From assembly GCF_963678635.1 (NCBI RefSeq), contig NC_087065.1, positions 40,115,430 to 40,179,429 of the forward strand: a stretch of 64,000 nt of DNA, in the 5' to 3' direction. The stretch is from Symsagittifera roscoffensis (Eukaryota; Xenacoelomorpha; Acoela; Convolutidae). Positions 41,615-53,626 of this stretch are shown piece after piece. The position numbers and the translations under genes were made by a program. The stretch's first letter is position 1; each line of letters starts with the position of its first letter. The notes under the pieces were generated by a model. That model was given only the letters and a program-made list of their open reading frames with translations, had not been told where the DNA came from and did no database searches.

Positions 41615-42725
41615 CTACGGCTTGTCCCGCTGTAATTTTACCTTTCTGTCTAAAAAGATTGGTACCTTGTTTTCATCTGTTTTTATCCTATTAACTGGTT
41701 TCTTAACATACTTCCGGTCCGGGTTTCTAATCCTTATTAGGCCGTTGTTCAAGTCAATCATCACGTCAAAGTTCCTGACAAAATTTCTGCCAAAGATGAA
41801 TTGGTCGGCGTCTTCGAAGTTCTCTACCACCAAGAAGATCATCCAAAGATCCCGTCCTCCCACGGGGAGGACCGTTATTGGTGTTCTTCCGGCTACGTAA
41901 ATTGCTCCTCGATTGGCTGCCGCTAGTCGGAGATTCTTCGGAATCAGGTCTTCCCTTTTGAAACCCATTCTTTCCCAAGTGTTTATTGGCTGTCCAGAAG
42001 CCCTGTGACTCCGATTTTCTTTCCGTTGGTGTCGAGCAGATGTGCAGTCATATCCTCTTCGTATCCAATGTGAACTGCGTCTTGCTCCATCATGGCGTCA
42101 TGGCGTATCAGACTTTGAGTTCTTCTTCACCCAAATAGATCTGTCCTATTTGGTCATTGTCTGTTGTCACATATGTCCTAGTGTAGATGCTAATTCCATC
42201 CACGTTCAGCATCACTTGATACGGTCCATAGACTTCCACGTAGCGCCCGTGAAGCTTCTTTATTCGAGGGCCACCCGTTGTTAGTGGTGCTCGCACACCT
42301 CTTGACTCAGTGCGTGACTCCACCTGCCTCAGATAATCTGTATATGTGTCCAAATGCATCAAAGTGAACTCTGATGGTTCACTCAGATTTCTGATTACTT
42401 GGTGTCCCGCTACCGAGATTATCGATTGCATTTTGCTTCCTTGTGGCACCATACCGAACCCCTGCCCGGAGATCACATTTAGTTTCATACTCAAACTACT
42501 TGGTGCTTTCGTTTCTTCGACCTCTGATGCCTCAAAGGCGTTTAGTTTTTCCTGTAATTTCTCATTTTCCAATTCGAGCTTCACCTTTTGTTCAATCTCT
42601 TTCGTTACCAACTCCTGCTGGACTCTATTTAGAGCATCCCTCGCGGCTGCCCTATAATCAATCTTGAAGTCATCCACCGCAGTCACCGGTTCCGGTTCAC
42701 ATGTCTCTTCCGTTACCGCCTGCAT
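41615..42725 (-). pseudogene. Element B protease relic, active site deleted
   Basis: Segments 42725-42108 and 41968-41615 align with element A's protease frame, including the conserved N-terminal region (V-I-S-G, V-A-G-H-Q-V, L-S-E-P-S-E) and the later F-I-F-G-R-N-F. About 22 bases are missing right after the catalytic Asp codon (near 41,990), which removes T-G-A-V-V-S-D and shifts the frame. A stop follows the E-E-E-L-K-V motif near 42,108. Confidence 0.85.
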
Positions 42726-42749
42726 CTTCTTCGTTGACAGCTCTTGCGG

Positions 42750-43690
42750 TTAATCTTTTCTGCGCGCCTCCGCTTTACTCAATAGGCGAGCCTTGCTGGC
42801 TTTTACACCCGATAAAGCTTCCTCATGCATTGGATGCTTGATGTCTGCTACAGCATCCCAGAATTGTGGACAATCCGATTTAAAATGACCTTCCAAGTTA
42901 CAAAAGAAGCAACTTGGGCCGAATTTTGCAATTACTCTTCTCATGAAATCGTCATGGTTGATCTCTGACGCATCTTCGTCCTCGAGGCTTAAAGCTATTG
43001 CTTTCATGCCCTGTTTATAAGTTGGGCATGCTGACACATGATGGTCCGTCGAACTACAATTTGCACAAGAGCGTCTCTTGTCCATATCGTCCCTTGGTTT
43101 GTACCAGTTGTTCCCTTGGTTCGCTGGCCCATTATTAAAATTGCCATAATTGTTCTTGTAATATCCAGATCTCGAAGGAGTTTCGATAAAAGATATTCTT
43201 TTGACTTGAGTCTCAACTCCTCTGGTGTTGGCGCATTGGTTGAGAGTGTTGTGTAAAGTGTCGCTAAAGTTGTCCGAAATTCATCATTTTTCACACCATC
43301 GATGAATTTTGAGGTTACTGCCAGGTTCATTCTTCTATTTGACTCATCTGGGTGGCTACGCCTTCTCAGCATCTCCAAATCGTCTAGAAACTTGTCTATC
43401 GTCTCATCTTCTCGTTGCCTCCATTTCTCGAAGCGCATCCTTGCTTGGTATCCCAGCACCCCTGGCCCAAAACGATTTAACAAGATTTCAAAGAATTTGT
43501 CAGCAGTGTCCGGCTGGTACTGCTTTTCAGCCATCACGCAGTTCAGGGCTTTCCCTTCCAAGTTACTGGTAAGAGCACTGCATTCTTGCTATTCTGACAA
43601 GTCCCCTTCCTCGAAATGCAGTTTCATCACTTCTATTCAGGTATCAATACAGCCATCAGATTCGTCTTTTTAGGATCTTGGTTTCTTAAA
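42750..43690 (-). pseudogene. gag: Element B gag capsid and nucleocapsid relic
   Basis: The capsid part (43561-43004 and the bases just upstream) and the nucleocapsid part (43085-42750) match element A. Both CX2CX4HX4C knuckles are intact. Stops in the first 40 codons (about 43,640-43,680) and a one-base shift near 43,180 break it. The frame runs from the knuckles past a single stop at 42,750 into the protease region, so gag knuckles and protease were one frame in the ancestor. Confidence 0.85.
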
Positions 43691-43854
43691 AACCCTTCTG
43701 GACTTTTCGCTACGTTCATTGGTTCTAGATAACCTCGTAAGGAATGTCTCCAAAACCTGTTCAGAGGTTCAAAGGCTGTGGCCATTGATGTAGCATCTCT
43801 TGAATGCCCCGCCTGAGTATCATTTCCCCCTGATAAGGGTTCTGTACTTGGAAC

Positions 43855-45474
43855 TTACCTTCCGTCCAAATCGCTCGGACTGTTTCTTCCTTGGCTCGCA
43901 TGACTCATCCCTGGGCTCGCATGACTCCTGTTCCTGTGATCACCTCTCCCAGTCGCATGTGTGCCTTGCGTCGGTCGTTCATTTGAGGTCTGTCTGTTGC
44001 CAGTTGAACTTCCTCTGATGTTTGGACCCCATGTTCTATTATCCCCTGTGGCATAGCCTGATAAACTGCCCCTACCTCTAGTGAATCTATATGTCCTTCT
44101 CCTAATCTGTTGGTCATTGAAGTTCACCCTCAGCTCCCTGTTGGGTCCTCCCGAGTTCGATTCCCCATCTTTTAGTCCACTCTTGCTGCCTAGTATCCCG
44201 TCCAACCTACCCATGATAGCCTGAGTTCGCCTCTCCATCATCGCATCTATCTTTGTGTAAAGAGTCCCAAGATTCTGCTCTTGTTGAATTCTCAACTTCT
44301 CCATGTCGTCTCTTAACCGTAACACTCTTTGTTCCGCTTCTCTTGTCATTCGCGACAAGTTCTTCGTATAGTGTTCATCCGTCCTTTCCTTCAAGCTTTT
44401 TTTGCTTCTACTAACTTCTTGTCTATTGCGGTTGATCTCCTGCCGCAGACTTTTTTTCTCGACGTGGACTGCCCTTTCCAGTTTACTCATTCTTATGGAC
44501 ATCTGTTCATTCTGTTCTCCTATGCTGCCCACTATGTTGGTCAAGGCTTCTTCAATTGATACTCCGTTATCCACTAGTGGCGACACAAGTGGCGGTGTCA
44601 CCCTGTCGATCCCTGGTAGTTTGGTGCTGGTCGAGACTCGGGCTTTGATTCTCTGCCTCGGAGTCTTCTCATTATCCGCCTCTGGATCCGCCGGTGCGTT
44701 GCTTAGCCCTGCGTTTCTATTCTCCTCAGTTCGCATTTCCGAATTCGTCATACTCACGAAGTCTCCTGACTGGCCTGATGTGTTTGTGGTTTTGCTTATT
44801 GTCCACACTACACCAAATAGGTCCATGGTGCCAGTCCCTCTGTCTGTGTATGCTTCATTCTCCTGAGTCGAACTATTGAGGCTGACTTGAGATCCAAAGT
44901 CAACTCGCTCGTCATCGTCCTCTTCTTCTTCATGGGATTCTCCTTCATCACTTGTACCCGCTCCCATGCTAAATGGAAAGATGTTTTCGAAAGTGTTTTT
45001 AACTCTTTCTGAAAACGATGCGGACGTTGCCTGTTTCTCCGCCACGCCTTCCATCATGGTGTTGTCTGTGGGAGATCTTCTAGATGCCACAATTTCAGTA
45101 GAGATGTCGGACAGTTCCGACATCTCCTCTCGGTTCAGTGTCCCAGTGGAAGTGGCAAAATCTTGGCCTTGTTCTAACGGAGTAGATTTACTCGCCAGCC
45201 TTCTGTTTCCTCTCCCCTCCGGTCCATGTACTTCCTGGTTCTCATCCACGGCCTGGTCCGGATGGACCTCCACTTCTAGGCTTGCTTTTCGCTCTTCTGA
45301 AGACTTTTGACTCCTAGTCTCAACCATTCTGCCGGAAACCGTCTCCCCTTTGTCGGTCCGGGTTCATGTGATCCTTTCCACAAAAGGGTCGTTCATTGCT
45401 TTTCTATGTTTCTCCGGTATAAATTTCCTGGAGCTATCGCCTAGTTTAGGTATCCTTGACTTATCTAGACTCAT
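43855..45474 (-). pseudogene. gag: Element B gag N-terminal part, one premature stop
   Basis: The minus-strand frame begins at the ATG at 45474-45472 (M-S-L-D-K-S). It meets a TGA at 45366-45364, where the copies at 58,740 and 63,320 have CGA, a CpG-type change. It is then open for 490 aa from ATG 45327. An acidic, Ser/Thr-rich half leads to a coiled coil at about 255-370 of the 490 (about 44,560-44,220) and an Arg/Gly/Asn/Ser-rich end. It matches element A's first gag frame in layout, though little in sequence. Partial copies of this gene make up much of the array to the right. Confidence 0.85.
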
Positions 45475-45887
45475 TTTTGATTTATCACTTCTAACTGCCT
45501 ATACACTCAATTCGATTGCTAGTGTCCTTTTAATCTGACTACTGATAATAATAACGCAACACAATAAGTTCCAAAAGTTTCCATTAAATAGTGACCACGA
45601 ATCATTGTATGTTATCTTAGTACAGCGTGTATACAACTTATTCACAATAATCGATTATTAGTTATTAAATGTGAAGCTAAGATGACTTCAGTCTTTTAAA
45701 AAAGATAGTTTTCTGACTATCCAATCAAGCACAAATATTATTGATTTAAAACCAAAAATAACAAAACTGAGAGTATTTTTTTTAAATCTATGTAATTGTA
45801 CTTTTAGTCAGTCGCAATTCAATAGTCGAACTTGTTTCTAAAAAATGAGCTTTCCCTGCTTGGTGCTGCACCAAATAGACAAAACTT

Positions 45888-45994
45888 GAAGGCAGTACTT
45901 TTCTCAAGTGGGCGTCTATTGCACCCACCGAGTCCTGTGTTACCTATCTGCCTTCGGACTGCCCGAGCTAGACCTACTAAAATACTCAGGGCAA
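45888..45994 (-). ncRNA. Folded RNA domain in the leader of element B
   Basis: On the minus strand: hairpin TTGCCCTGAG...CTCGGGCAG, then an outer stem GAAGGCAG...CTGCCTTC around CTCGGTGGGTG-loop-CGCCCACTTGAG. The fold is the same as in element A's two copies, but the outer stem has entirely different bases, still complementary. Further copies lie near 51051-51161, 56262-56369, 59270-59376 and 63852-63958. Some of these have broken pairs. Confidence 0.65.
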
Positions 45995-46211
45995 TCATTT
46001 TTCTCAAAAATGTTTGGATTTCAATCCACACAATGAGTTACACACTCCTGTTCAATTTAGACTTAGTGTCGCGAATATCCGACTTTAGACCTGTTTTGTT
46101 TTGGTTTGGTTTTTTATTAAAGGCAAGTTACCAGTGCAGTCACTGGTTCCCAGCCTATCTCTTAATAACCTAATACCTTGAACTACTTTCTTTTCTGTTG
46201 TCTTCTTAAGT

Positions 46212-46497
46212 CTTGACAAAACAATACCCTTCCGGATTGAGAAAAATAGGAGCCTTCCCAATTGGCAAAAACAGGACCCCTCCGGATTGGCAAAATGAGA
46301 CCCCTCCGGATTGGTAAAAAAGGGACCCCTCTGGATTGTCAAAAATAGGACCCTCCGGCTTGGCAAAATTGGGACCCCTACAGATTGGCAACAATAGGAC
46401 CCCTCCGGATTGGCAAAATTAGACCCCTCCGGATTGGCAAAATTGGGACCACTCCGGATTCGCAAAATTGGGGACCCCTCCGGGTTTGTAAAAATAG
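46212..46497 (-). repeat. Leader minisatellite, about 25-bp unit
   Basis: About 11 units of the type GGATTGGCAAAATTGGGACCCCTCC (plus strand). Unit length varies by one or two bases. The CCCCTCCGG core resembles the CCCTCCG motif scattered through element A's leader. Other arrays lie at 51398-51660, 56605-56850, 59612-59778 and 60528-60795, with about 6 to 11 units each. Confidence 0.85.
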
Positions 46498-48415
46498 CCT
46501 CTCGGGAGTTTTTTAAATTTTCACCCGAAACCCTTCCGGATACGTTCTCTGATGCTATTATGCTGTCTGAACTAACTAGGAAGAGTGTGTCGTCTTTCCT
46601 TAGACGCTTCCGGATTGAAGTTAAGCCTCTTATTTGACAATTCACCCTAACGGTGAATGGTCTCATCACTAGGCTAGTTTCGATTTGACTGTGGTTTTCT
46701 GGTCCCCATAGCCTTCCCTTTTTGTCTAGAACAGCGTAAAATTGCCTTATTCAACCGTTACTACCCTTTGGTAGGGGTGTAAGGGCTTTGCAAAAAATTT
46801 TTGTAAAATATGAAGGGTCTGCCTTCCCGACTTGGTGAATTTGCTAAAAACAATCCTAAAAAATTTTCATGCATACTTTTTGAAGAATTGATTTTCTATG
46901 ATTAAGCTCACCTATTTTCTGATCTAATGGTACAAAAATCAACTGGATTTGTCTAGTAGTTCCAAAGTTGTTAACCAAAACGTCTTTTTTCTAAAATCAA
47001 AAAATTTTCTCTCCTATAGGTTCCGCCTAACTTTTTTCGCAATTCTGTTCTATTCGACCTAAAAATTTTTGATCCGAGCTCAAAAGGCCTATACTCTTCT
47101 AGTTTGATGCAAAAAAAATCCGCTCTAAAACGCTCTAATTTTAAAAAATTGCCAAAAGCTATGCTATTTGGACCCCTCCAGATTGATGAATCCACTAGAT
47201 CAAACACGGTAAAATCGATATTTCTGTAACCCGGAAGGTTATCGGCAAACGGGTTTTAGAACCTGTCGACTCATTAGTGGACGTTGTCCGAACAACAATT
47301 TTTACTGTCCTAAAATAAAAATTTCAAAAAATTTTCTTGTTTTTTTTTGTTTCGTTTTTTTCAAAAATCACTAAAATTCGGTTTTTGGTACCCAAATAGT
47401 TTCAACCACTTCTGAACTAAACTCAACCGGTTCTGCCTATTATACTAGTACAATTACGATGTAACTCAATAATTAAGCGCTTTTTTCCGTTTCAAAAAAT
47501 ATAGATATCTCAAAAATCGCGGTTTGTTGGGGATCAAAATATCGCTCTTTTTACCCTAAAAACCGGTCCGCTTACTGTGTTTTTCACTGAAAAACGATAT
47601 AGGAGTAGTAATATAGGCTGTATAGATAATAATAATATTAATACTATACCCCTCCGGGTTTGTTCAATATCCGAATTAAGATGCTTAACCCGGAAATTCG
47701 CTGTTCGGTGAAGGGTCACTACAGTGCAGCACTGTCGAGCCGCCCACAGATTAAAATCTTAATTTTTGTACCAAAAGGGATACAAAACTTGTTAACGATA
47801 CCCAACAGTCGATTGTTGTTGTCGTTGAGCCCCCTCTTGTCGCTCCTTGAACTGCTTGCGGGATCAGTCTTCTTCACTAATCCCGAGACCTTTCCGGATT
47901 GAGCGCAAATTAGCATTAACTCAAATAACCCTACAGTACAAGCACCCCAAACGGGCCACAAAAATGATCGTAACGATCCTGACTGATATAAATGCCTGTA
48001 ACAACAAAATATCCAAAAACAACAAACGGGAGGGTCGGATAACATCTCGTCTTGGAGGTTGATTTCTACTGATTGTATACTTTTTTACTGTTTTTGGTTT
48101 TTTCGGTTATTTTTTATGTTTTTTTTTCTTAGGTACTATACTACTTTTTGTTTGATTTTTGTATATCTTTAAGTGTTTTTGGTCACAGACCACTCAGGAA
48201 ATGGTGGGACCGCGAATCCCCCCACCCTTCCTGGTTCGTGAATTTTTGGTCTTAACTACGTTAAAAAGCTATTCACTGTAATCCGGAAGGCTTCCGCGTT
48301 CCCAATTACCCTTCCGCCCGGCGGTTAGGGCCTATTAAGGGCGTTATTATGAGCGTCCGCTCGGCGCGGAGTGCTCGTTGACGGTTCTGCCGGTCATGAT
48401 GTTAAAGAAGAATAT

Positions 48416-48430
48416 CACCCAGGAGCTCCA
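48416..48430 (-). other. Candidate primer-binding site of element B
   Basis: On the minus strand TGGAGCTCCTGGGTG starts 12 bases after the LTR end, the same place as in element A. It differs from A's site by one base (A for C). The array copy at 53600-53614 has A's version. Confidence 0.6.
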
Positions 48431-48442
48431 TAAAAACATCTA

Positions 48443-49350
48443 TGTAACATTCGCCCGAAAGTACATATCGACGGAAAATGAAGCTTAGCTATAAAACGAC
48501 TGGCCAGCGTCCAAACAAAGCTCTACATGCTTTTCACCGTCTCTACCAAAGCCAGTTATTTTGGTGGTCTTTTCAACATCGGGTCGACGAAAACATTACT
48601 GTTTTCCGGCTTCGACCAGAACGCTCAAATTAACTTACTTACATGCAAAATTAGTGAGCTCATGGCTGGGTCTCAGTATCCCCAGACCACGAGGTCACTC
48701 CTAAAAACAGGGCTACTACTTTTTATTGTATTACTACTGTTTTTCTTCAGTAGATAAAAAATCATCATCTCCATCGAAGATGGATCAACCCTTTCCCTCA
48801 ACTCCTAGCTTCTCATAATCAGAACATGAATCGAGATATTATTTAAATTCAATTCAAGGCATGACCAGGAAGCTAAAATTTAGTCTGAAACAGTTTGAGT
48901 TCAGACCTCTCAAGACCCCTCCGGATTCCTGAATCCGGGGAAATAACACCCTTATTTCCTCTCCGGAAGGCTGAATTCACGGTTCCACCACCCTTCACCG
49001 TTGGCGTGAATGGCTCTCTAACGATTGTAGCGACACAATCGTTACAATTCTGAGCGGTCTATGCTAATACTCTGTCGTATTTTTCTATTTCCCGTCGTAG
49101 TTTCTCTCGCAACTATCGTTGTTGTTGTGTTTCTTTTTTGGTTTACTTCTAGAAATGGCCGTTTCGTCGTTTCTCGGAAATATGACGTCATCATGCGAAA
49201 TTTTAAAAATTTAAAATACCAGAAGATCCTGACCTTCACAATTCGTCTAAACGTTCAAATAACGTCGCTAATCTACTAAAATTGCCAATTCTCAGGGTCA
49301 GCGGCCATCATTTTTAATTTGCACTTTTGTCCATTTTGGCCGAATGTCAA
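48443..49350 (-). mobile_element. 5' LTR of element B
   Basis: About 908 bp homologous to 4060-4943, with the same TGTAAC...(plus strand) outer end and a slightly altered inner end (AATGTCAAA instead of AATGTCACA). It is followed on the left by the primer site and leader. It is therefore the 5' LTR of a minus-strand element, taken here as B. Confidence 0.8.
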
Positions 49351-49351
49351 A

Positions 49352-49808
49352 CTTGAACATTATTCTAAAAAACTTCTAGCTTCCTGGAGATGTCCTGAAT
49401 TGAATTAATGACATCTATAATCGTTTTCAGATCATGAGAAGCTAGGAGTTGAGGGAAAGGGTTGATCCATTTTCGATGGAGATGATGATTTTTATCTACT
49501 GAACAAAAACAATAGTAATACGATAAATAAGTAGAAGCCTTGTTTTTAGGAGTGACCTCGTGGTCTGGGGATACTGAGACCCAGCCATGAGCTCACTGTT
49601 TTGCATATATTTAAGTTGATTAGAGCGTTATGATTGAAACTGGAAACAGTAACGTTTTTTTTGTCGACTCGATGTTAGAAAGACCACCAAAAGAACTGGC
49701 TTTGGCAGAGACGGTGCAAACCATTTAGAGCTGCGTTTAGACGCTAGCCGGTCGTTTTAGAACCTAGTTTTATTTTCCGTCGATATGTACTTCCGGGCGA
49801 ATGTTACA
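49352..49808 (+). mobile_element. Truncated LTR in plus orientation
   Basis: It begins in mid-LTR and runs to the true LTR end GGGCGAATGTTACA at 49808. It is inverted relative to the neighbouring LTR (48443-49350), so the two form a long imperfect palindrome. The same arrangement recurs at 54522-54977 and 61100-61553. Confidence 0.8.
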
Positions 49809-49971
49809 GTCTATAAATAGCCGATTTGATCAAATTTCATTTCCATGCGTCTGGGAGTTTAAAAATTGAAATAAAGAAACCAATTAGACAAATCTTAAAA
49901 TTGATAAACTAATCAGTGTAGATTTCAATTGACAAGTCTCTAGATGCGACAAAATATTCTAAAATTATTCG
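49809..49971. other. Host flank carried with the LTR fragment
   Basis: About 163 bases beginning GTCTATAAATAGCCGA. The same stretch follows the LTR fragments at 54978 and 61554. At 61554 it continues into DNA leading to the CNOT11 exon, which shows that it is host DNA next to an old LTR insertion, copied along with the repeat. Confidence 0.65.
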
Positions 49972-50630
49972 CCGATGTGTTTGTGGTTTTGCTTACTGTC
50001 TGTGTATGCTTCATTCTCCTGAGTCGAACTATCGAGGCTGACTCGAGATCCAAAGTCAACTCGCTCGTCATCGTCCTCTTCTTCTTCCTGGGATTCTTCT
50101 TCATCACTTGTACCCGCTTCCATGGTAAATGGAAAGATGTTTCCGAAAATGTTTTTAACTCTTTCTGAAAACGATGAGGACATTGCCTGTTTCTCCGCCA
50201 CGCCTGCCATCATGGTGTTGTCTGTGGGAGATCTTCTAGTTGCCACAATTTCAGTAGAGATGTCGGACAGTTCCGACATCTCCTCTCGGTCCAGTGTCCC
50301 AGTGAAGAAGTGGCAAAATCTTGGCCTTGTTCTACCGGAGTAGATTTACTCGGCAGCCTTCTGTTTCTCTCCCCTCCGGTCCATGTACTTCCTGGTTCTC
50401 ATCCATGGGCTAGTCCGGATGGACCTCCACTTCTAGCCTTGCTTATCCCTCTTCTGAGGACTTTTGACTTTAGTCTCAACCATTCTGCCTAAAGCCGTCT
50501 CCCCTTTGTCGGTCCGGGTTCGTAAGAACCTTTCCACAAAAGGGTCGTTCATTGCTTTTCTCTGTTTCTCCGGTATAAATTTCCTGGAGCTATCGCCTAG
50601 TTTAGGTATCCTTGACTTGTCTAGACTCAT
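49972..50630 (-). pseudogene. gag: Truncated gag copy 1 of the array
   Basis: The start of the B-type gag, from M-S-L-D-K-S at 50630 through the acidic region. It has stops and frameshifts (for example near 50,430 and 50,310), a 54-base internal deletion relative to B, and an abrupt end in host-like DNA at about 49,972. No capsid or pol follows, so it is non-autonomous debris. Confidence 0.8.
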
Positions 50631-53626
50631 TTTCGATTTATCACTTCTAACTGACTAAATACTCAATTCGATTGCTAGTGTCCTTTTAATCTGACTACTG
50701 ATAATAATAACGCAACACAATAAGTTCCAAAAGTTTCTATTAAATAGTGACTACGAATCCTTTTATGTTATCACAATACAGCGTGTATACAATTTATTCA
50801 CAATAATCGATTGTTAGTTATTAAATGTGAAGCTAGCACAGTATGATGAGTTCAATCTATATAAAAGATAGTTTTCTGACTATCCAATCATGCACAATTA
50901 TTATCGATTTAAAACCAAAATTAACAAAAATGAGAGTATTTTTCATGAAAAGTCTATGTGTTTTGTACTTTTAGTCAGTCGCAATTCAATAGTCGAACTT
51001 GTTTCTAAAGAAAGAGCTTTCCCCGTTTGGTGCTGCACCAAATAGACAAAACTTGAAGGTAGTAATTTTCTCAAGTAGGCGTCTATTGCACCCACCGAGT
51101 CCTGTGTTACCTATCTGCCTTCGGACTGCCCGAGCTAGACCTACTAAAGTCCTCAGGGCAATAACTTTTCTCAAAAACGTTTGGATTTCAATCCACGCCA
51201 ATGAGTTACACACTCTTGTTCAATTTAGACTTAGTGTCGCGAAGATCCGAGTTTAGACCTGTTTTGTTTTGGTTTGGTTTTTTATTAAAGGCAAGTTACC
51301 AGTGCAGTCACTGGTTCCCAGCCTATCTCTTAATAACCTAATACCTTTAACTACTTTCTTTTCTGTTGTCTTCTTAAGTCTTGACAAAATAATACCCTTC
51401 CGGATTGAGAAAAATAGGAGCCCTCCGGATTGGCAAAAACAGGACCCCTCCGAATTGGCAAAATGGGACCCCTCCGGATTGGTAAAAAAGGGACCCCTCC
51501 GGATTGTCAAAAATAGGACCCTCCGGCTTGGCAAAATTAGGAACCCTACGGATTGGCAAAAACAGGACCCTCCAGATTGGCAAAATTAGACCCCTCCGGA
51601 TTGGCAAAATTGGGACCCCTCCGGATTGGCAAAATTGGGGACCCCTCCGGGTTTGTAAAATAAGCCTCTCGGGAACTTTTTTAAATTTTCACCCGAAACC
51701 CTTCCGAATACGTTCTCCGATGCTATTATGCTGTCTGAACTAACTAGGAAGAGTGTGTCATCTTTCCTTAGACGCTTCCGGATTGAAGTTAAGCCTCTTA
51801 TTTGACAATTCACCCTAACGGTGAATGGTCTCATCACTAGGCTAGTTTCGACTTGACTGTGGTTTTCTAGTCCCCTTAGCCTTCCTTTTTTGTCTAGAAC
51901 AGCGTAAAAAAAGGCCTTATTCAACCGTTACTACCCTTTGGTAGGGGTGTAAGGACTTTGCAAAAAAACTTTTGTAAAATGTGAAGGGTCTGCCTTCCCG
52001 AATTGGTGAATTTGCTAAAAACAATCCTAAAAAATTTTCACGCGTACTTTTTGAATATTTGATGTTCCCATGAGTAAGCTCACCTATTTTCTGATCTAAT
52101 TGTACCAAGATCAACTGGATTTGTCTAGTAGTTTCAAAGTTGTTAACCAAAATGTCTTTTTTCCAAAATCAAAAAATTTTCTCTCCTATAGGTTCCGCCT
52201 AACTTTTTTCGCAATTCTGTTCTATTCGACCTAAAATTTATTGATCCGAGCTCAAAAGACCTATACGCTTCTAGTTTGATGCAAAAAATCTGCTCTAAAA
52301 CAATCTAGTTTAAAAAATTTGCCCAAAGCTATGCTATTTGGACCCCTCCGGATTGATGAATCCACTAGATCAAACACAGTAAAATCGATATCTCTGTATC
52401 CCGGAAGGTTATCGGCAAACGGGTTTAAAACCTGTCGAATCATTAGTGGACGTTGTTCGAGCAACAATTTTACTGTCCTAACTTGAAAATTTCAAAAAAA
52501 ATTTTTGTTTTTTAGTGTTTCGTTTTTTTCAAAAATCACTAAAATTCGGTTTTTGGTACCCAAATAGTTCCAACCACTTCTGAACTAAACTCAACCGGTT
52601 CTGCCTATTATACTAGTACAATTACGATGTAACTCAATAATTAAGCGCTTTTTTCCGTTTCAAAAAATATAGATATCTCAAAAATCGCGGTTTGTTGGGG
52701 ATCAAAATATCGCTCTTTTTACCCTAAAAACCGGTCCGCTTACTGTGTTTTTCACTGAAAAACGATATAGGAGTAGTAATATAGGCTGTATAGATAATAA
52801 TAATATTAATACTATACCCCTCCGGGTTTGCTCAATATCCGAATTAAGATGCTTAACTCGGAAATTCGCAGTTCGGTGAAGGGTCACTACAGTGCAGCAC
52901 TGTCGAGCCCCCCACAGATTAAAATCTTGATTTTTGTACCAAAAGGGATACAAAACTTGTTAACGATACCCAACAGTCGATTGTTTTTGTCGTTGAGCCC
53001 CCTCTTGTCGCTTCTTGAACTGCTTGCCGGATCAGTCTTCTTCACTAATCCCGAGACCCTTCCGGATTGAGCGCAAATTAGCATTAACGTTCTTAAATAC
53101 TCAAATAACCCTACAGTACAAGCACCACAAACGGGCCACAAAAATGATCGTAACAATCCTAACCGATATAAATGCCTGTAACAACGATATATCTAATAAC
53201 AACAAACGGGAGGGTCGGATGACATCTCGTCTGGGGGGATGATTTCTTCTGATTTTATACTCTTTTTTACTGTTTTTGGTTCTTTCGGTTATTTTTTATG
53301 TTTTCTTTTCTTAGGTACTATACTACTTTTTGTTTGGTTTTTTGTATATTTTCAAGTGTTTTTGGTCACGGGCCATTCAGGAAATGACGGGACCAAGAAT
53401 CCCCCCACCCTTCTTGGTTCGTGAATTTTCGGTCTTAACTACGTTAAAAAGCTATTCACTGTAATCCGGAAGGCTTCCGCGTTCCCAACTACCCTTCCGC
53501 CAAGGCGGTTAGGGCCTATTAAGGTCGTTGTTATGAGCGTCCGCTCGGCGCGGAGTGCTCGTTAACGGTTCTGCCGGTCATGATGTTAAAGAAGAATACC
53601 ACCCAGGAGCGCCATAAAAACATCTA
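50631..53626 (-). mobile_element. Leader copy 1 of the array
   Basis: A near-identical copy of element B's leader (45475-48442), including the folded domain, minisatellite, AT-rich part and primer site. With the gag piece and LTR it forms a 5.17-kb unit that repeats the region ending at 49350. Confidence 0.8.

Larger units (their letters stand above)
45475..48442 (-). promoter_or_regulatory. Leader of element B
   Basis: About 3 kb between the gag start and the LTR on the minus strand, matching element A's leader in length and order. It holds the folded RNA domain (45888-45994), the minisatellite (46212-46497), a long AT-rich part, and the primer site next to the LTR (48416-48430). The 150-200-residue frames that can be read through the minisatellite shift frame with repeat length and are not taken as genes. 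Confidence 0.75.

Noticed and set aside
43855-45310. Plus-strand frames rich in Ser, Leu and Val opposite gag (for example 44402-44866 and 57991-58680).
   Set aside because: They are antisense shadows of the acidic gag frame, and lengths vary with gag mutations.
46212-46497. Regular 25-bp repeats that superficially look like a CRISPR array.
   Set aside because: There are no unique spacers, the units are contiguous, and the DNA is animal.
46085-46669. Minus-strand frames with repeated N-P-E-G-S peptides through the minisatellite.
   Set aside because: Unit length is not a multiple of three, so the peptide pattern jumps frame between copies. It lies in the untranslated leader.
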